A DNA stretch of 64,000 nucleotides from positions 44,733 through 108,732 of the forward strand of contig WGMH01000005.1 of NCBI GenBank assembly GCA_016125165.1. Reading direction: 5' to 3'. Shown in pieces: positions 1 through 8,340 of this stretch (position 1 is the stretch's first letter; the number at the start of each line of letters is the position of its first letter). Position numbers and translations under genes: made by a program. The notes beneath the pieces were generated by a model. The model worked only from the letters and a program-made list of their open reading frames with translations. It was not told the DNA's origin and did no database searches. Origin of the DNA: Alphaproteobacteria bacterium. GTDB lineage: Bacteria > Pseudomonadota > Alphaproteobacteria > Micropepsales > Micropepsaceae.

Positions 1-116
1 AGCCTTCGTCGATATATTTGGAGGAAAGTCCAATAAGATCGGCCATCGCGGGTGCCCCAGAGTCTGCTGGCGCAAGTATCCGTGAGGCCGCCTGTCGGCA
101 CAACCGGGCAACCGCT

Positions 117-992
117 TCAGTCAGCCAAACTTGGGCCAGGGCGCAGCGGGATTTTCAGATACCGGGTGCCATTGTTCTCGGGCTTCGGAAAATTGCCGGC
201 ACGGATGTTCACCTGAATCGAAGGCAACAGCAGCACGGGTGCCGCGAGCGAGGCGTCACGCGTCTTTCGCATGTTCACAAAGTCGCTTTCACCGATGCCA
301 TCGTGAACATGGATGTTTCGCAGGCGCTCATCGGCCACGGTTGTCTCCCACGCATAGTGGTCCCGTCCCGGTGCCTTGTAGTCGTGACACATGAACAAGC
401 GCGTTTCGGGCGGAAGTGAAAGAAGCCGCCGGATGGATCGGTAAAGCGCGGCCGCATCGCCGCCCGGAAAGTCCGCGCGGGCGGTTCCATAGTCAGGCAT
501 GAACAACGTGTCGCCGACGAAAACGGCGTCGCCAATCCGGTAGCTGACGCAGGCGGGGGTATGGCCCGGCGTATGCATTACCTCCACTTCGCATCCGCCA
601 AGCCGGAATGTCTCGCCATCGCTCAGAAGGTGGTCGAATTCGATGCCGGTTGTTGAGACATCGCCGATGTTGAACACGGCGCGAAATGTTTCCTGTACCG
701 CGCCGATATGTGCGCCGATTGCCACCTTTGCGCCTGTTCGGGCTTTGAGCCATGCCGCCGCCGTCAGGTGATCGGCATGTGCGTGTGTTTCCAGAATCCA
801 GAGGACATTGAGTTGCCGCTCCCGTGCCTCATCCAGAAGGCGTTGCGCGGACACGGCCGAAACCTTCCCGCTGCGGTGGTCATAGTCCAGCACCGGATCG
901 ATGATGGCGGCCTCGCGGGTGGTGGCGTCCCACACCAGATAACTGATGGTGTTGGTCGGCTCATCGAAATGGGCGGAAATCTGCGGGGACAT
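117..992 (-). CDS. MBL-fold hydrolase, persulfide dioxygenase/Blh-like
   Basis: 291-residue metallo-beta-lactamase-fold protein. The metal-binding motif H70-x-H72-x-D74-H75 is visible (ETHAHADH), with H144 in TPGHT, D161 in VGDTLF and H203 in MCHDY, the full set for a binuclear or Fe(II) MBL site. The N-terminal strand pattern (SYLVWDATTREAAIIDPVLDYD) resembles the ETHE1/Blh persulfide dioxygenases, which oxidise glutathione persulfide. The DUF442 domain found in many Blh proteins is absent. It is divergently transcribed from a dithiol ArsR regulator and a TauE/SafE exporter, which supports a role in sulfide or persulfide detoxification. The exact substrate is inferred; a glyoxalase II-like thioesterase is the alternative. 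Confidence 0.85.
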   Translation of the reverse strand: MSPQISAHFDEPTNTISYLVWDATTREAAIIDPVLDYDHRSGKVSAVSAQRLLDEARERQLNVLWILETHAHADHLTAAAWLKARTGAKVAIGAHIGAVQETFRAVFNIGDVSTTGIEFDHLLSDGETFRLGGCEVEVMHTPGHTPACVSYRIGDAVFVGDTLFMPDYGTARADFPGGDAAALYRSIRRLLSLPPETRLFMCHDYKAPGRDHYAWETTVADERLRNIHVHDGIGESDFVNMRKTRDASLAAPVLLLPSIQVNIRAGNFPKPENNGTRYLKIPLRPGPSLAD

Positions 993-1015
993 GCTGATCC
1001 TCGGTAAGTTGCTCT

Positions 1016-1037
1016 TGACTATATATATGAGTAGTCA
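1016..1037. promoter_or_regulatory. Candidate operator between MBL hydrolase and ArsR regulator
   Basis: The short divergent intergenic region contains a perfect 6-bp inverted repeat, TGACTA-N10-TAGTCA, with an AT-rich centre. A wider GTTGCT/AGCAAC pair (1008-1013 and 1045-1050) brackets it with a different centre. The position between the two start codons fits an ArsR-family operator that would control both directions. Binding is inferred. Confidence 0.5.
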
Positions 1038-1055
1038 CTAAATTAGCAACAGTGA

Positions 1056-1379
1056 ATGGAGAGTCCGGTGAAGCAGGCGGCGGAATTGCATGCGTTGAAG
1101 GCCAATGCTGCCGAGGCGGCGGATTTTCTGCTGCTGCTGGCCAATGACCGTCGGCTGCTGATCCTGTGCGAACTGATGGCGCGGCGCGAAATGTCCGTGG
1201 GCGCGCTTGCCGAGGCGGTTGACCTGAGCCAATCGGCCCTGTCCCAGCATCTGGCCAAGTTGCGGGCTGACGGACTGGTCGAGACGCGCCGCGAATCCCA
1301 GACAATTCATTATCGCCTTTCCTCTGACCCGCGCGTGCGCCGGACCATGGCGCTGCTCAAGCAGCTGTTTTGCGCATGA
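1056..1379 (+). CDS. ArsR-family repressor, BigR/SqrR type
   Basis: 107-residue winged-helix regulator. The helix-turn-helix spans roughly residues 46-80 (MSVGALAEAVDLSQSALSQH). Two cysteines, C38 in the second helix (LLILCELM) and C106 at the end (QLFCA), match the dithiol pair that BigR, SqrR and YgaV use to sense sulfide or persulfides by forming a tetrasulfide bridge. No metal-site CxC motif of ArsR/SmtB sensors is seen. It is divergent from the MBL hydrolase and overlaps the TauE/SafE gene by ATGA, so it probably represses both. Sensing chemistry is inferred from the cysteines and the neighbours. Confidence 0.85.
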   Translation: MESPVKQAAELHALKANAAEAADFLLLLANDRRLLILCELMARREMSVGALAEAVDLSQSALSQHLAKLRADGLVETRRESQTIHYRLSSDPRVRRTMALLKQLFCA

Positions 1380-2161
1380 CGACACTTCAGATCGTTCTGG
1401 CCCTGTTTTCCGGAGGTCTGGTCGGCCTGTCTCTGGGCTTGATTGGCGGAGGCGGCTCGATTCTCGCCGTTCCGCTCATGGTGTATGTCGTTGGGATTGG
1501 TTCGCCGCACCTTGCCATTGGCACCAGCGCGGTTGCTGTGGCCGTAAACGCGTTGATAAATCTTCTGGGCCATGCGCGCGATCGCAATGTGAAATGGCCG
1601 TGTGCCACGGTGTTTGCGATCGCGGGCGTCGCCGGCGCCGCCATCGGAGCCGAATTCGGCAAGGCGGTGGACGGCGCAAAGCTGCTGTCCGCGTTTGGCG
1701 TGCTCATGATTGTCATTGCGCTGCTGATGTCTCTGCCGCGCAAGGGTGGTCACGATCCGGATGTGCATCTGGAAGCCCAGTCTGCGCGGCGCCTGTTGCC
1801 GCCGCTTGCCGGAACGGGTTTTGGCGTCGGCGCGCTCTCCGGTTTCTTCGGCATAGGCGGCGGCTTTCTGATCGTACCGGGTCTTGTCTCGGCCACGGCC
1901 ATGCCGCTTCTCAACGCCATCGGGTCGTCGCTTGTTTCGGTCGCGGCGTTCGGCGCGACAACCGCAATCAGCTATGCCGCTTCAGGGCTTGTGGATTGGA
2001 CGCTTGCGGCCCTCTTCATCGCGGGTGGCGCCATGGGCGGATTTTTTGGCATCCGGCTGGCCCGCCATCTGGCACAGCAGCGTCGTATGCTCACGCTCAT
2101 CTTCAGCGGCGTGGTGGCGAGTGTCGGTGTCTATGTCGTGGTGAAAGGCGTGCTGGGATAA
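1376..2161 (+). CDS. TauE/SafE-family membrane exporter
   Basis: About 261 residues, with hydrophobic segments throughout and the repeated glycine-rich motif typical of TauE/SafE (GLSLGLIGGGGSILAVPLMVYV near the N-terminus and GALSGFFGIGGGFLIVPGL at mid-protein, marking the internal duplication). The family exports sulfite or other organosulfur anions. The start at 1376 is chosen because its ATG overlaps the repressor stop (ATGA); an upstream in-frame start at 1370 is possible. Its place in the BigR-like operon suggests removal of sulfite or thiosulfate produced by persulfide oxidation. Confidence 0.85.
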   Translation: MTTLQIVLALFSGGLVGLSLGLIGGGGSILAVPLMVYVVGIGSPHLAIGTSAVAVAVNALINLLGHARDRNVKWPCATVFAIAGVAGAAIGAEFGKAVDGAKLLSAFGVLMIVIALLMSLPRKGGHDPDVHLEAQSARRLLPPLAGTGFGVGALSGFFGIGGGFLIVPGLVSATAMPLLNAIGSSLVSVAAFGATTAISYAASGLVDWTLAALFIAGGAMGGFFGIRLARHLAQQRRMLTLIFSGVVASVGVYVVVKGVLG

Positions 2162-2181
2162 TCTGATCCCGGCGGCGGCGA

Positions 2182-2376
2182 TCAGGCTTTCAGCAGGGCT
2201 TCGCGTTGCTTCAAAAGGTCCGCAAGCCGGGCTTCCTGCTGCGCGATCCGCTCGGCCGCCAGGTCTTCATCGGCAGCGCCTGATTGCGCCGCCGCCTGTT
2301 CGGTCAGCTGGCGAAGGTTGTCACGAACAGCCGCAATTGCGGCATCGATCTCGGTGAGTGCGGACGTGTTGCTCAT
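2182..2376 (-). CDS. Small coiled-coil hypothetical protein
   Basis: 64-residue acidic/Ala-rich protein. It is predicted helical throughout, with heptad-like spacing of Leu and Ala and a run rich in Glu, Gln and Arg (residues about 40-60), so probably a short coiled coil. An open frame continues far upstream, but that extension runs through the tandem repeat and the tRNA and is not credible; the ATG at 2376 gives a compact protein. No family is recognised. It lies convergent to the TauE/SafE gene. Confidence 0.5.
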   Translation of the reverse strand: MSNTSALTEIDAAIAAVRDNLRQLTEQAAAQSGAADEDLAAERIAQQEARLADLLKQREALLKA

Positions 2377-2410
2377 GGCGTGATCATTCGCCTCCACATG
2401 GGCAAATGCA

Positions 2411-2585
2411 ATGGCAGACCTGACAGCCAATGCATTGCACCAGTCGGCCGAGCGGAGTGGGTTGGCGGGCGGCACGAAGCGAGGCCGCCTTTTGAAAATG
2501 GCAGACCTGACAGCCAATACATTGCACCAGTCGGCCGAGTGGAGTGGGTTGGCGGGCGGCACGAAGCGAGGCCGCGTTATGAAAA
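2411..2585. repeat. 87-bp tandem direct repeat beside tRNA-Val
   Basis: Two near-identical copies start at 2411 and 2498 (period 87 bp), each beginning ATGGCAGACCTGACAGCCAA and ending in a GAAAATGG-like boundary. Only a few substitutions separate them. The array abuts the 3' end of tRNA-Val, and the terminal GAAAATGGTGGG runs into the tRNA CCA end. The open frames across it look like repeat artefacts rather than a protein. Confidence 0.8.
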
Positions 2586-2660
2586 TGGTGGGCGCGACAG
2601 GGATTGAACCTGTGACCCCACCCGTGTGAAGGGTGTGCTCTACCGCTGAGCTACGCGCCC
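2586..2660 (-). tRNA. tRNA-Val (anticodon CAC)
   Basis: The reverse complement folds as a cloverleaf: acceptor GGGCGCG/CGCGCCC, D-arm GCTC-AGCGGTA-GAGC, anticodon stem CACCC/GGGTG with loop TTCACAC (anticodon CAC), T-arm ACAGG-TTCAATC-CCTGT, and an encoded 3' ACCA. Length is 75 nt including CCA. Confidence 0.95.
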
Positions 2661-2672
2661 CGCCGAAGCGGA

Positions 2673-2690
2673 CCCGCCCTATAGGGCGGG
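2673..2690 (-). terminator. GC-rich palindrome between gph and tRNA-Val
   Basis: CCCGCCCTATAGGGCGGG is a perfect 18-bp palindrome directly downstream of the minus-strand gph gene and upstream of the tRNA. It could end gph transcription, but no T-tract follows, so this is a weak call. Confidence 0.4.
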
Positions 2691-2718
2691 CGGGCAAGCG
2701 GCGTCAAGGCGGGCTTGT

Positions 2719-3390
2719 TCAGTTTCCAATCAGTCTGCGGACAAGGGCTGGAATGTCGCGGAAATCATCGGCAATGGCATCGGCGCCCAGGGAGGCGGCG
2801 GGCTCGGGCGTATAGCCATAGCTGAGCAGGATCACCGGTGCCCCGGCGGCGCGGCCGGTCTGCAGATCGGTGATGCTGTCGCCGATCATGACAGCGCCGC
2901 GGCCCGCGCCGCCAAGTTCCTCCACCACGTGATGAAAGATGCGTGAATCGGGCTTGTTGAAGCTCATACGTCCAGCCCCGCATATGGAATTGAAATAACC
3001 GTCCAGCTTCAGGGCTGGCAGAAGTTTGACGGCCAGCTCATGGGGTTTGTTGGTAAGAACGGCCATCCGTGTGCCTTCGGCCTTCAGCGCCGCAAGCGTT
3101 TCCACAACACCGGGAAAAGGAACACTCTCATCGGCCAGATGCGCACGGTAGTGAATGATGAAAGCATCCACCAGCCGCTGAAGCTCTTCGCTGCCGACGC
3201 CCGCTCCTGTCATCTTCATCGCTTCGTCCAGCATCGCGCGCGCGCCATGACCCACGAGATGGCGGAGATCGGCGGGTTTCACTGCCGTGCGCCCTTCGGC
3301 GACCAGAACGGCATTGAGTGCGCCCAGAAGGTCCGGGGCGGTATCGACGAGCGTACCGTCGAGGTCGAAGATCAGGGCAGGGCTGGACAC
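2719..3390 (-). CDS. gph: Phosphoglycolate phosphatase, HAD family
   Basis: 223-residue HAD hydrolase. HAD motif I is D9-L-D11-G-T near the N-terminus, followed by the alpha-helical cap; motif II is the T in AVLTNKP and motif IV the GDSITD segment near residue 170. Length and the VDTAPDL sequence after motif I fit Gph, which dephosphorylates 2-phosphoglycolate formed during DNA end repair. Other HAD phosphatases such as PpaX are the alternative. It stands alone, followed by tRNA-Val on the same strand. Confidence 0.85.
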   Translation of the reverse strand: MSSPALIFDLDGTLVDTAPDLLGALNAVLVAEGRTAVKPADLRHLVGHGARAMLDEAMKMTGAGVGSEELQRLVDAFIIHYRAHLADESVPFPGVVETLAALKAEGTRMAVLTNKPHELAVKLLPALKLDGYFNSICGAGRMSFNKPDSRIFHHVVEELGGAGRGAVMIGDSITDLQTGRAAGAPVILLSYGYTPEPAASLGADAIADDFRDIPALVRRLIGN

Positions 3391-3485
3391 GGGCAGGTTT
3401 ACCGGAGAAAACGGCGCATTACGTCTGTGTCAGACGCTATTTTGCCGCCACATGCAAGACGCCCGCCGCGACGTGGAACCTGTTC

Positions 3486-4550
3486 ATGGAAGAAAAGCGG
3501 AAGTATCACACACTGGATGGTATGCGTGGTGTTGCCGCGCTGTCCGTCGTGCCGCTTCATAGTCCCGATTATTTCGGCGCCTTTCAAAATTCCAGCGGTT
3601 ACCTGGCGGTCGATTTTTTCTTCCTTCTGAGCGGCTTCATCATTGCAGGCGCTTATGAGGAGCGGCTGCGTTCGGGGCTGTCGCTCTCCGGCTTCTTCAA
3701 GATCAGGCTGGTGCGGTTCTATCCGCTTTATTTTCTCGGCCTCATGCTGGGACTTCTGGCGGCGGTTCTGGGAATCCTCAGAGGCACACCTGTTGTTCCA
3801 AGTGATGCGATGCCGGTTGTCGTTCTGCTCGGCCTCTTCATGCTGCCGGTACCCGGGCTCTTTGGCTTTCTCGGCTACCCTTTGAATGGCCCGGCATGGA
3901 CGCTGTTTCTCGAAATGGCCGTGAACGTTCTTTATGCCGCGCTGCTGCCGCTTCTGAAGCGCGGTGTTCTGATCGGCATTGTACTTCTTTCCGCCGTTGG
4001 TCTTGCGGTCGCGGCCTTTCAGTTCGGAACGATGCATGTTGGCTGGAAGATGGACACGGTATGGGCGGGGCTGCCGCGCGTGTGCTTTTCCTTCTTTCTT
4101 GGCGTGCTCATCTGGCGCGCGCCTGCCGCGCGGCTGCGCCTGCCCGTGCCGGCCTGGTTCATTCTTGTGATTCTGGGCGCGCTGCTCTGGGTGATCCCCT
4201 CGGATGCTGTGCGGCCGTGGTACGATCTTGTGTGCGTGCTCGCGGTCTTTCCGCTTCTGCTCATGGCCGGAGCCGCGCTTGAGCCAAGCACAAAAACGCA
4301 ACAGGCCTATAGGTTCCTGGGTGTCACGTCATATGCCGTCTACGCGATCCATGCGCCGCTATATGTCCTAACGCATGGCGTGCTGAAGATTGCGCATGTG
4401 TCCCTCGAACATTTCATTCCGCTTGCCATTGGATTCTGGGCATTTCTTCTCATCGCCGCATGGGCCGCCGATCTCTACTATGATATCCCGTTGCGCAGGG
4501 CGGCGATGGAGCGCATCAGGCGCACAAATGTTGGGATGCGCGCGTCGTGA
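3486..4550 (+). CDS. Acyltransferase 3 family (OafA/YrhL-like) membrane protein
   Basis: 354 residues with about ten hydrophobic segments. The N-terminus carries the family hallmark YHTLDGMRGVAAL followed by a histidine (VPLHSPDY), and later FFLLSGFII. These integral membrane enzymes O-acylate surface glycans or lipids. The start at 3486 is chosen because the protein then begins just before the hallmark; an open frame extends upstream to 3318 without family similarity. It overlaps the downstream glycosyltransferase by GTGA, which makes an operon for modifying a surface glycan. Confidence 0.88.
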   Translation: MEEKRKYHTLDGMRGVAALSVVPLHSPDYFGAFQNSSGYLAVDFFFLLSGFIIAGAYEERLRSGLSLSGFFKIRLVRFYPLYFLGLMLGLLAAVLGILRGTPVVPSDAMPVVVLLGLFMLPVPGLFGFLGYPLNGPAWTLFLEMAVNVLYAALLPLLKRGVLIGIVLLSAVGLAVAAFQFGTMHVGWKMDTVWAGLPRVCFSFFLGVLIWRAPAARLRLPVPAWFILVILGALLWVIPSDAVRPWYDLVCVLAVFPLLLMAGAALEPSTKTQQAYRFLGVTSYAVYAIHAPLYVLTHGVLKIAHVSLEHFIPLAIGFWAFLLIAAWAADLYYDIPLRRAAMERIRRTNVGMRAS

Positions 4551-5341
4551 GAGAAGCTGAGCGTGATGGTCCGGACATCTCTGTCTTGCTTGTAACCTAC
4601 AATCGCTCGGATATGCTGGAGCGGACGGTCCACTTCCTGCGCGAACGTGCCGATCTGGATGGGCTGATCGTCGAGTATGTCATCACGGATGATGCCAGTG
4701 AACCTGCTCATCTCGATCGCGTGTTGAGTCTGGCAGCCGACACGCACGTCACATCGCCGGTCAATCGCGGTCTCGGGCATAATTGCAACAAGGGCATCGC
4801 GGCCTGCGCGGGCAAATTAATCTTCCAGCTACAGGATGATTGGGAATTTCTTGGTCCTGCAGATGTTCTGAAGACCGCGATGCGGATTCTGGATGCGGAC
4901 CCCGAAATCGGCGTGGTGCAGTTGATCGACGCGGTACCGGACTTGCCGCACGAATTGCGCACCCTTGCCGACGGCACCGCCTATCGGGTTTTCGCAAATG
5001 ATGGACTTTCGCAAAGGCGGCCTTCGGGCGCGCGGCCCTATTCCGATCAACCGCACGTGAAGCATCGTCAGTTCATTCATGACATTGGTCCCTATCAGGA
5101 GGGCGTGCCGATGGCGGATATGGAGCTGGACTATCAGCGTGCCGTCGCGTGTCAGACACGTTGGCGCGTCGCATCGCTTCCCGGTGTGTCGGCCTTTGCC
5201 CATCTGGGGGCAGATCAGAGCTTCAATACCTCGACCTTGCGCAATCAACGGCTGGCGCGCCTTGAGAGGACACCGATTGTCGGTCCGCTCTTTCGCGTGG
5301 TGCGCCCCGCCCTGCGGCGGTTCAAGGCCATGCTTGATTAG
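4547..5341 (+). CDS. Family 2 glycosyltransferase
   Basis: 264 residues starting with GTG, translationally coupled to the acyltransferase (GTGA). The N-terminus (DISVLLVTYNRSDMLERTV) is the standard GT2 fold entry; DDAS near residue 47 and the QDDWEF segment near residue 98 provide the nucleotide-sugar and metal-binding acids. The sugar donor cannot be read from the sequence. Its stop codon overlaps the convergent flippase stop by 4 bp. Confidence 0.85.
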   Translation: MREAERDGPDISVLLVTYNRSDMLERTVHFLRERADLDGLIVEYVITDDASEPAHLDRVLSLAADTHVTSPVNRGLGHNCNKGIAACAGKLIFQLQDDWEFLGPADVLKTAMRILDADPEIGVVQLIDAVPDLPHELRTLADGTAYRVFANDGLSQRRPSGARPYSDQPHVKHRQFIHDIGPYQEGVPMADMELDYQRAVACQTRWRVASLPGVSAFAHLGADQSFNTSTLRNQRLARLERTPIVGPLFRVVRPALRRFKAMLD

Positions 5342-6855
5342 GTTGCGCCACGCAACCGAAGAAATTCCCATATCGAAATGCCCATCGCCCGCTGAATCGC
5401 GTAAAGCGCCAGCGGCGCAAACATGCCTGCCAGAACGATGCGCAATAGCACCGCGTCCGGCATGATCCGCACCAGCGCATAAAACGCCAGAAGCACGGAG
5501 AGCGCAGCCAGGAAGGCGCGCAATTGCCGAGTGGAATCCGCCTTGAGCGTGGTCATGTCGCGCAGGCGATACATCGAGTAGATACCGACCGCCGCCTGGG
5601 AACAGGCACGCGCGATCGCGGTCCCCATGATTCCCATCAGTGGCGTGAACGCGAAACTCAGCCCGAACAACACGACAAGACCAAGAATATTGGATTTGAC
5701 CGCGAACGTCCCGTCCGTCTCGATTTGCAGCACGGCGTTTGCCGCACCCGATGAAATTGCGGTTGCAGCGATGGCCAGCAAGCACAGCACGGGATAGGCC
5801 GCCAGATATTTCGCGCTGAAGAGCGGACCGATTACGTAATCACCCAGACCGATCAGGCCGATCGCCATGAGCGATGTGGATGCCAGCGTTGCCATCGCCG
5901 TGCCATTCAGGATTGCGCGCAACTCGTCATGCGCACCCTGAGCCCATCGTCGCGCCAGATGCGGCATGAGCGCCCCGGTCAGTAGATTTGCAGCCTGCGT
6001 GATGGCGCCCGTCAGTGTGAGTGCGGCGGAATAGAGTGCGATCTCGGCTGCCGTTGTTTCGATCCGCAGGATGGCAAACTCACCGCGCGACCAGACAAGG
6101 CTCGAGATAAGCGCCGTTATCCAGATGCTGCCTGCATAGACGAGTATCGAACGGGGAGCAGGCGCCAGCGTTTCATCCGCAGCCTTATCGTTGTTCTTGC
6201 GCAGGACAAGCATGAGCCCCGCGGAAATGATTCCGGCTGCGTAACCCATCGTCATGGCCAGTGCAGCGGTGGACACGGTGAGTTCGGTCCGCCAGGCAAG
6301 GATGAGGGCGAGCGAGACCGCAGCGAATGCGATGTTGCCAACGGTCGAAGCGTCATAGCGAAACAACCCCTGCAGCGCGGCGCTCAGAAAGGCCAGCCCG
6401 GTTGCAGACAGGCACCAAAGCGCCAGCAGAAGAATGTTGAGGTCCCCGAATTCCCGATCAAACTGCACATAGGCGGTGAATGCGGCGACTGTCAGGATAA
6501 GCGCGCCCGCCGTGGCCCACGCGAGCCAGCGCAGCAGCCTCGCCTGAAACAAATCCGCGGCGGCGGAAAGTTGTGGCAGGAAGCGGGTCATCACGCCCGG
6601 CAAGCCAAAGGCGCAAACAAGCGTGGAGATTTCGATCACCCATTGCAGGTAGACGAACTGGCCATATGAGGCTTGCGGCAGGGTGTGGGTCAGCAGAACG
6701 GTGGTAAGCAGTCTGCCCCCGACAGTGGCGATGGAGGCGGCGGCGCTGAACGCGGTGTCCCGAAGAAACGCCATATCGAGCGGCTTGCCCCAATGCTCCT
6801 GCGCCGGGTCTCGATCCCATGATTTGCCGGGCAAGTCCAGCAATGGACGGTCCAT
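5338..6855 (-). CDS. Polysaccharide flippase, Wzx/MATE-like
   Basis: 505 residues with about 12-14 hydrophobic segments and the arrangement of the polysaccharide biosynthesis (PST/Wzx, MVF superfamily) flippases: FLRDTAFSAAASIATVGGRLL at the start and GVMTRFLPQL in the next segment. It would flip lipid-linked glycan repeat units across the inner membrane. It is convergent with the acyltransferase-GT2 pair and shares a 4-bp overlap of stop codons. An ATG 27 codons downstream (6774) is an alternative start that removes a hydrophilic leader. Confidence 0.8.
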   Translation of the reverse strand: MDRPLLDLPGKSWDRDPAQEHWGKPLDMAFLRDTAFSAAASIATVGGRLLTTVLLTHTLPQASYGQFVYLQWVIEISTLVCAFGLPGVMTRFLPQLSAAADLFQARLLRWLAWATAGALILTVAAFTAYVQFDREFGDLNILLLALWCLSATGLAFLSAALQGLFRYDASTVGNIAFAAVSLALILAWRTELTVSTAALAMTMGYAAGIISAGLMLVLRKNNDKAADETLAPAPRSILVYAGSIWITALISSLVWSRGEFAILRIETTAAEIALYSAALTLTGAITQAANLLTGALMPHLARRWAQGAHDELRAILNGTAMATLASTSLMAIGLIGLGDYVIGPLFSAKYLAAYPVLCLLAIAATAISSGAANAVLQIETDGTFAVKSNILGLVVLFGLSFAFTPLMGIMGTAIARACSQAAVGIYSMYRLRDMTTLKADSTRQLRAFLAALSVLLAFYALVRIMPDAVLLRIVLAGMFAPLALYAIQRAMGISIWEFLRLRGAT

Positions 6856-6994
6856 CGCCAGGGTGCGCGCCAGATTAACAAATTGATGGCAATATAGCGT
6901 AGGAAATCGTCACTTTACCCTTTCCGGATAGGGAGTTATCCGGCATCCGCGACAATATCGGGACCGGTTGGTCCTGGCATATCTGAAGGCACGC

Positions 6995-8338
6995 ATGGCA
7001 CGCGCAGGCATCATTTTGGCGGCAGGCATGGGAACGCGGATGAAATCTGCGAAGCCCAAAGTGATGCATGAAGTTGCGCGCCGCCCGATCCTTGGGCACG
7101 TGGTCGATGCCATGCGCGGCGCCGGCGTGGAGCGCATCGTCGTCGTCACCGCGCCGTCCTTCGAAGAGATGCGCACCTATGCAGCCTCGCTGGGTTGCGA
7201 AACCGCGATCCAGCATGAGCAGAAGGGTACCGGCCATGCCGCTGCTTCGGCCAGGCAGGCTCTGGGTGATTATTCGGGCGCGGTCATCATCAACAATGGC
7301 GACATGCCGATGGCGCAATCGGGCATGATTGCGGATGTATTGTCGGCCTGCGAAGCGCCGGGTTTCGCGCTGGTCGCATTCCGCCCCGCCGATCCCGCTG
7401 CCTATGGCCGTGTTTTGCTTGATGGCAACGGCATGCTCGACCGCATCGTCGAATTCAAGGATGCGACGGCGGAACAGCGCAAGGTCGATCTGTGCTGCGC
7501 TGGCACCTATGCTGCGCGCGACGCTTCGAAGTTTTTCCATTGGGCCGCGCAGTTGAAGAATGACAACGCGCAAGGCGAATATTATCTGCCGGAGGTTCCG
7601 CTGGTCGCGAAAGCCGATGGCGTGGCCTGTGCCGTTACCGTCACCGATGAGATCACGGTGATGGGCGTGAACAGCCGCAGCGAACTGGCCGAGGCCGAAG
7701 CGCAGATGCAAAAACGCCTTCGTAGCCGCGCGCTCGATCGGGGCGTGGGCATGCAGGCACCCGAAACCGTTTATCTGGCTTACGACACGGTGCTGGAGCC
7801 GGATGTGCAGATTGCGCCGTTCGTTGTGTTTGGGCCCGGTGTCACTGTGAAACGCGGCGCGGAAATCCTCAGTCACTCGCACCTCGAAGGCGCAGTTGTG
7901 GGTGAAGGCGCGCGCATCGGGCCTTATGCACGGCTTCGGCCGGGCAGCGAGATCGGCGAGGGCGCGCATATCGGCAATTTCGTCGAAACGAAAAAGGCGC
8001 GCATCGGCAAGGGCGCGAAGGCGAACCATCTGGCATATCTCGGCGATGCGCGCGTCGGCGATGGCGCGAACATCGGCGCGGGCACCATCACCTGCAACTA
8101 CGATGGCTTCGACAAGTACGAAACCGATATCGGCGCGGGCGCCTTCATCGGATCGGATACCGCATTGGTGGCACCCGTGAAGGTGGCCGATGGTGCCTAT
8201 GTTGGCGCCGGGTCCGTCATCACAAAGGATGTGAGCGCCAATGCGCTCGGTGTCACGCGCGCCGATCAGCGCGAGGTGGCGGGCTGGGCAGAGAAATTTC
8301 GCGCCAAAAAGCGCGCCGAAAAAGCAAAGGGTAAATAG
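6995..8338 (+). CDS. glmU: Bifunctional GlcNAc-1-P uridyltransferase / GlcN-1-P acetyltransferase
   Basis: 447 residues. The N-terminal pyrophosphorylase domain has the signature LAAGMGTRMKS followed by KPKVMHEVA. The C-terminal half is a left-handed beta-helix made of hexapeptide repeats (for example IGKGAKANHLAYLGDA and VGDGANIGAGTITCNYDG, with the catalytic-loop motif). It makes UDP-GlcNAc for peptidoglycan and LPS. ATG at 6995 has a GAAGG ribosome site 6-7 nt upstream and the normal length; an upstream TTG extends the frame without support. glmS follows after 2 nt. Confidence 0.95.
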   Translation: MARAGIILAAGMGTRMKSAKPKVMHEVARRPILGHVVDAMRGAGVERIVVVTAPSFEEMRTYAASLGCETAIQHEQKGTGHAAASARQALGDYSGAVIINNGDMPMAQSGMIADVLSACEAPGFALVAFRPADPAAYGRVLLDGNGMLDRIVEFKDATAEQRKVDLCCAGTYAARDASKFFHWAAQLKNDNAQGEYYLPEVPLVAKADGVACAVTVTDEITVMGVNSRSELAEAEAQMQKRLRSRALDRGVGMQAPETVYLAYDTVLEPDVQIAPFVVFGPGVTVKRGAEILSHSHLEGAVVGEGARIGPYARLRPGSEIGEGAHIGNFVETKKARIGKGAKANHLAYLGDARVGDGANIGAGTITCNYDGFDKYETDIGAGAFIGSDTALVAPVKVADGAYVGAGSVITKDVSANALGVTRADQREVAGWAEKFRAKKRAEKAKGK

Positions 8339-8340
8339 TC

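Noticed and set aside
2411..2629. Protein-coding frame across the 87-bp repeats and tRNA-Val
   Set aside because: The repeated peptide arises from DNA repetition, and the frame ends inside a confident tRNA gene.
3399..4301. 300-codon minus-strand frame opposite the acyltransferase
   Set aside because: Polar, His/Arg/Gln-rich antisense translation of a membrane protein gene; no start signals or family.
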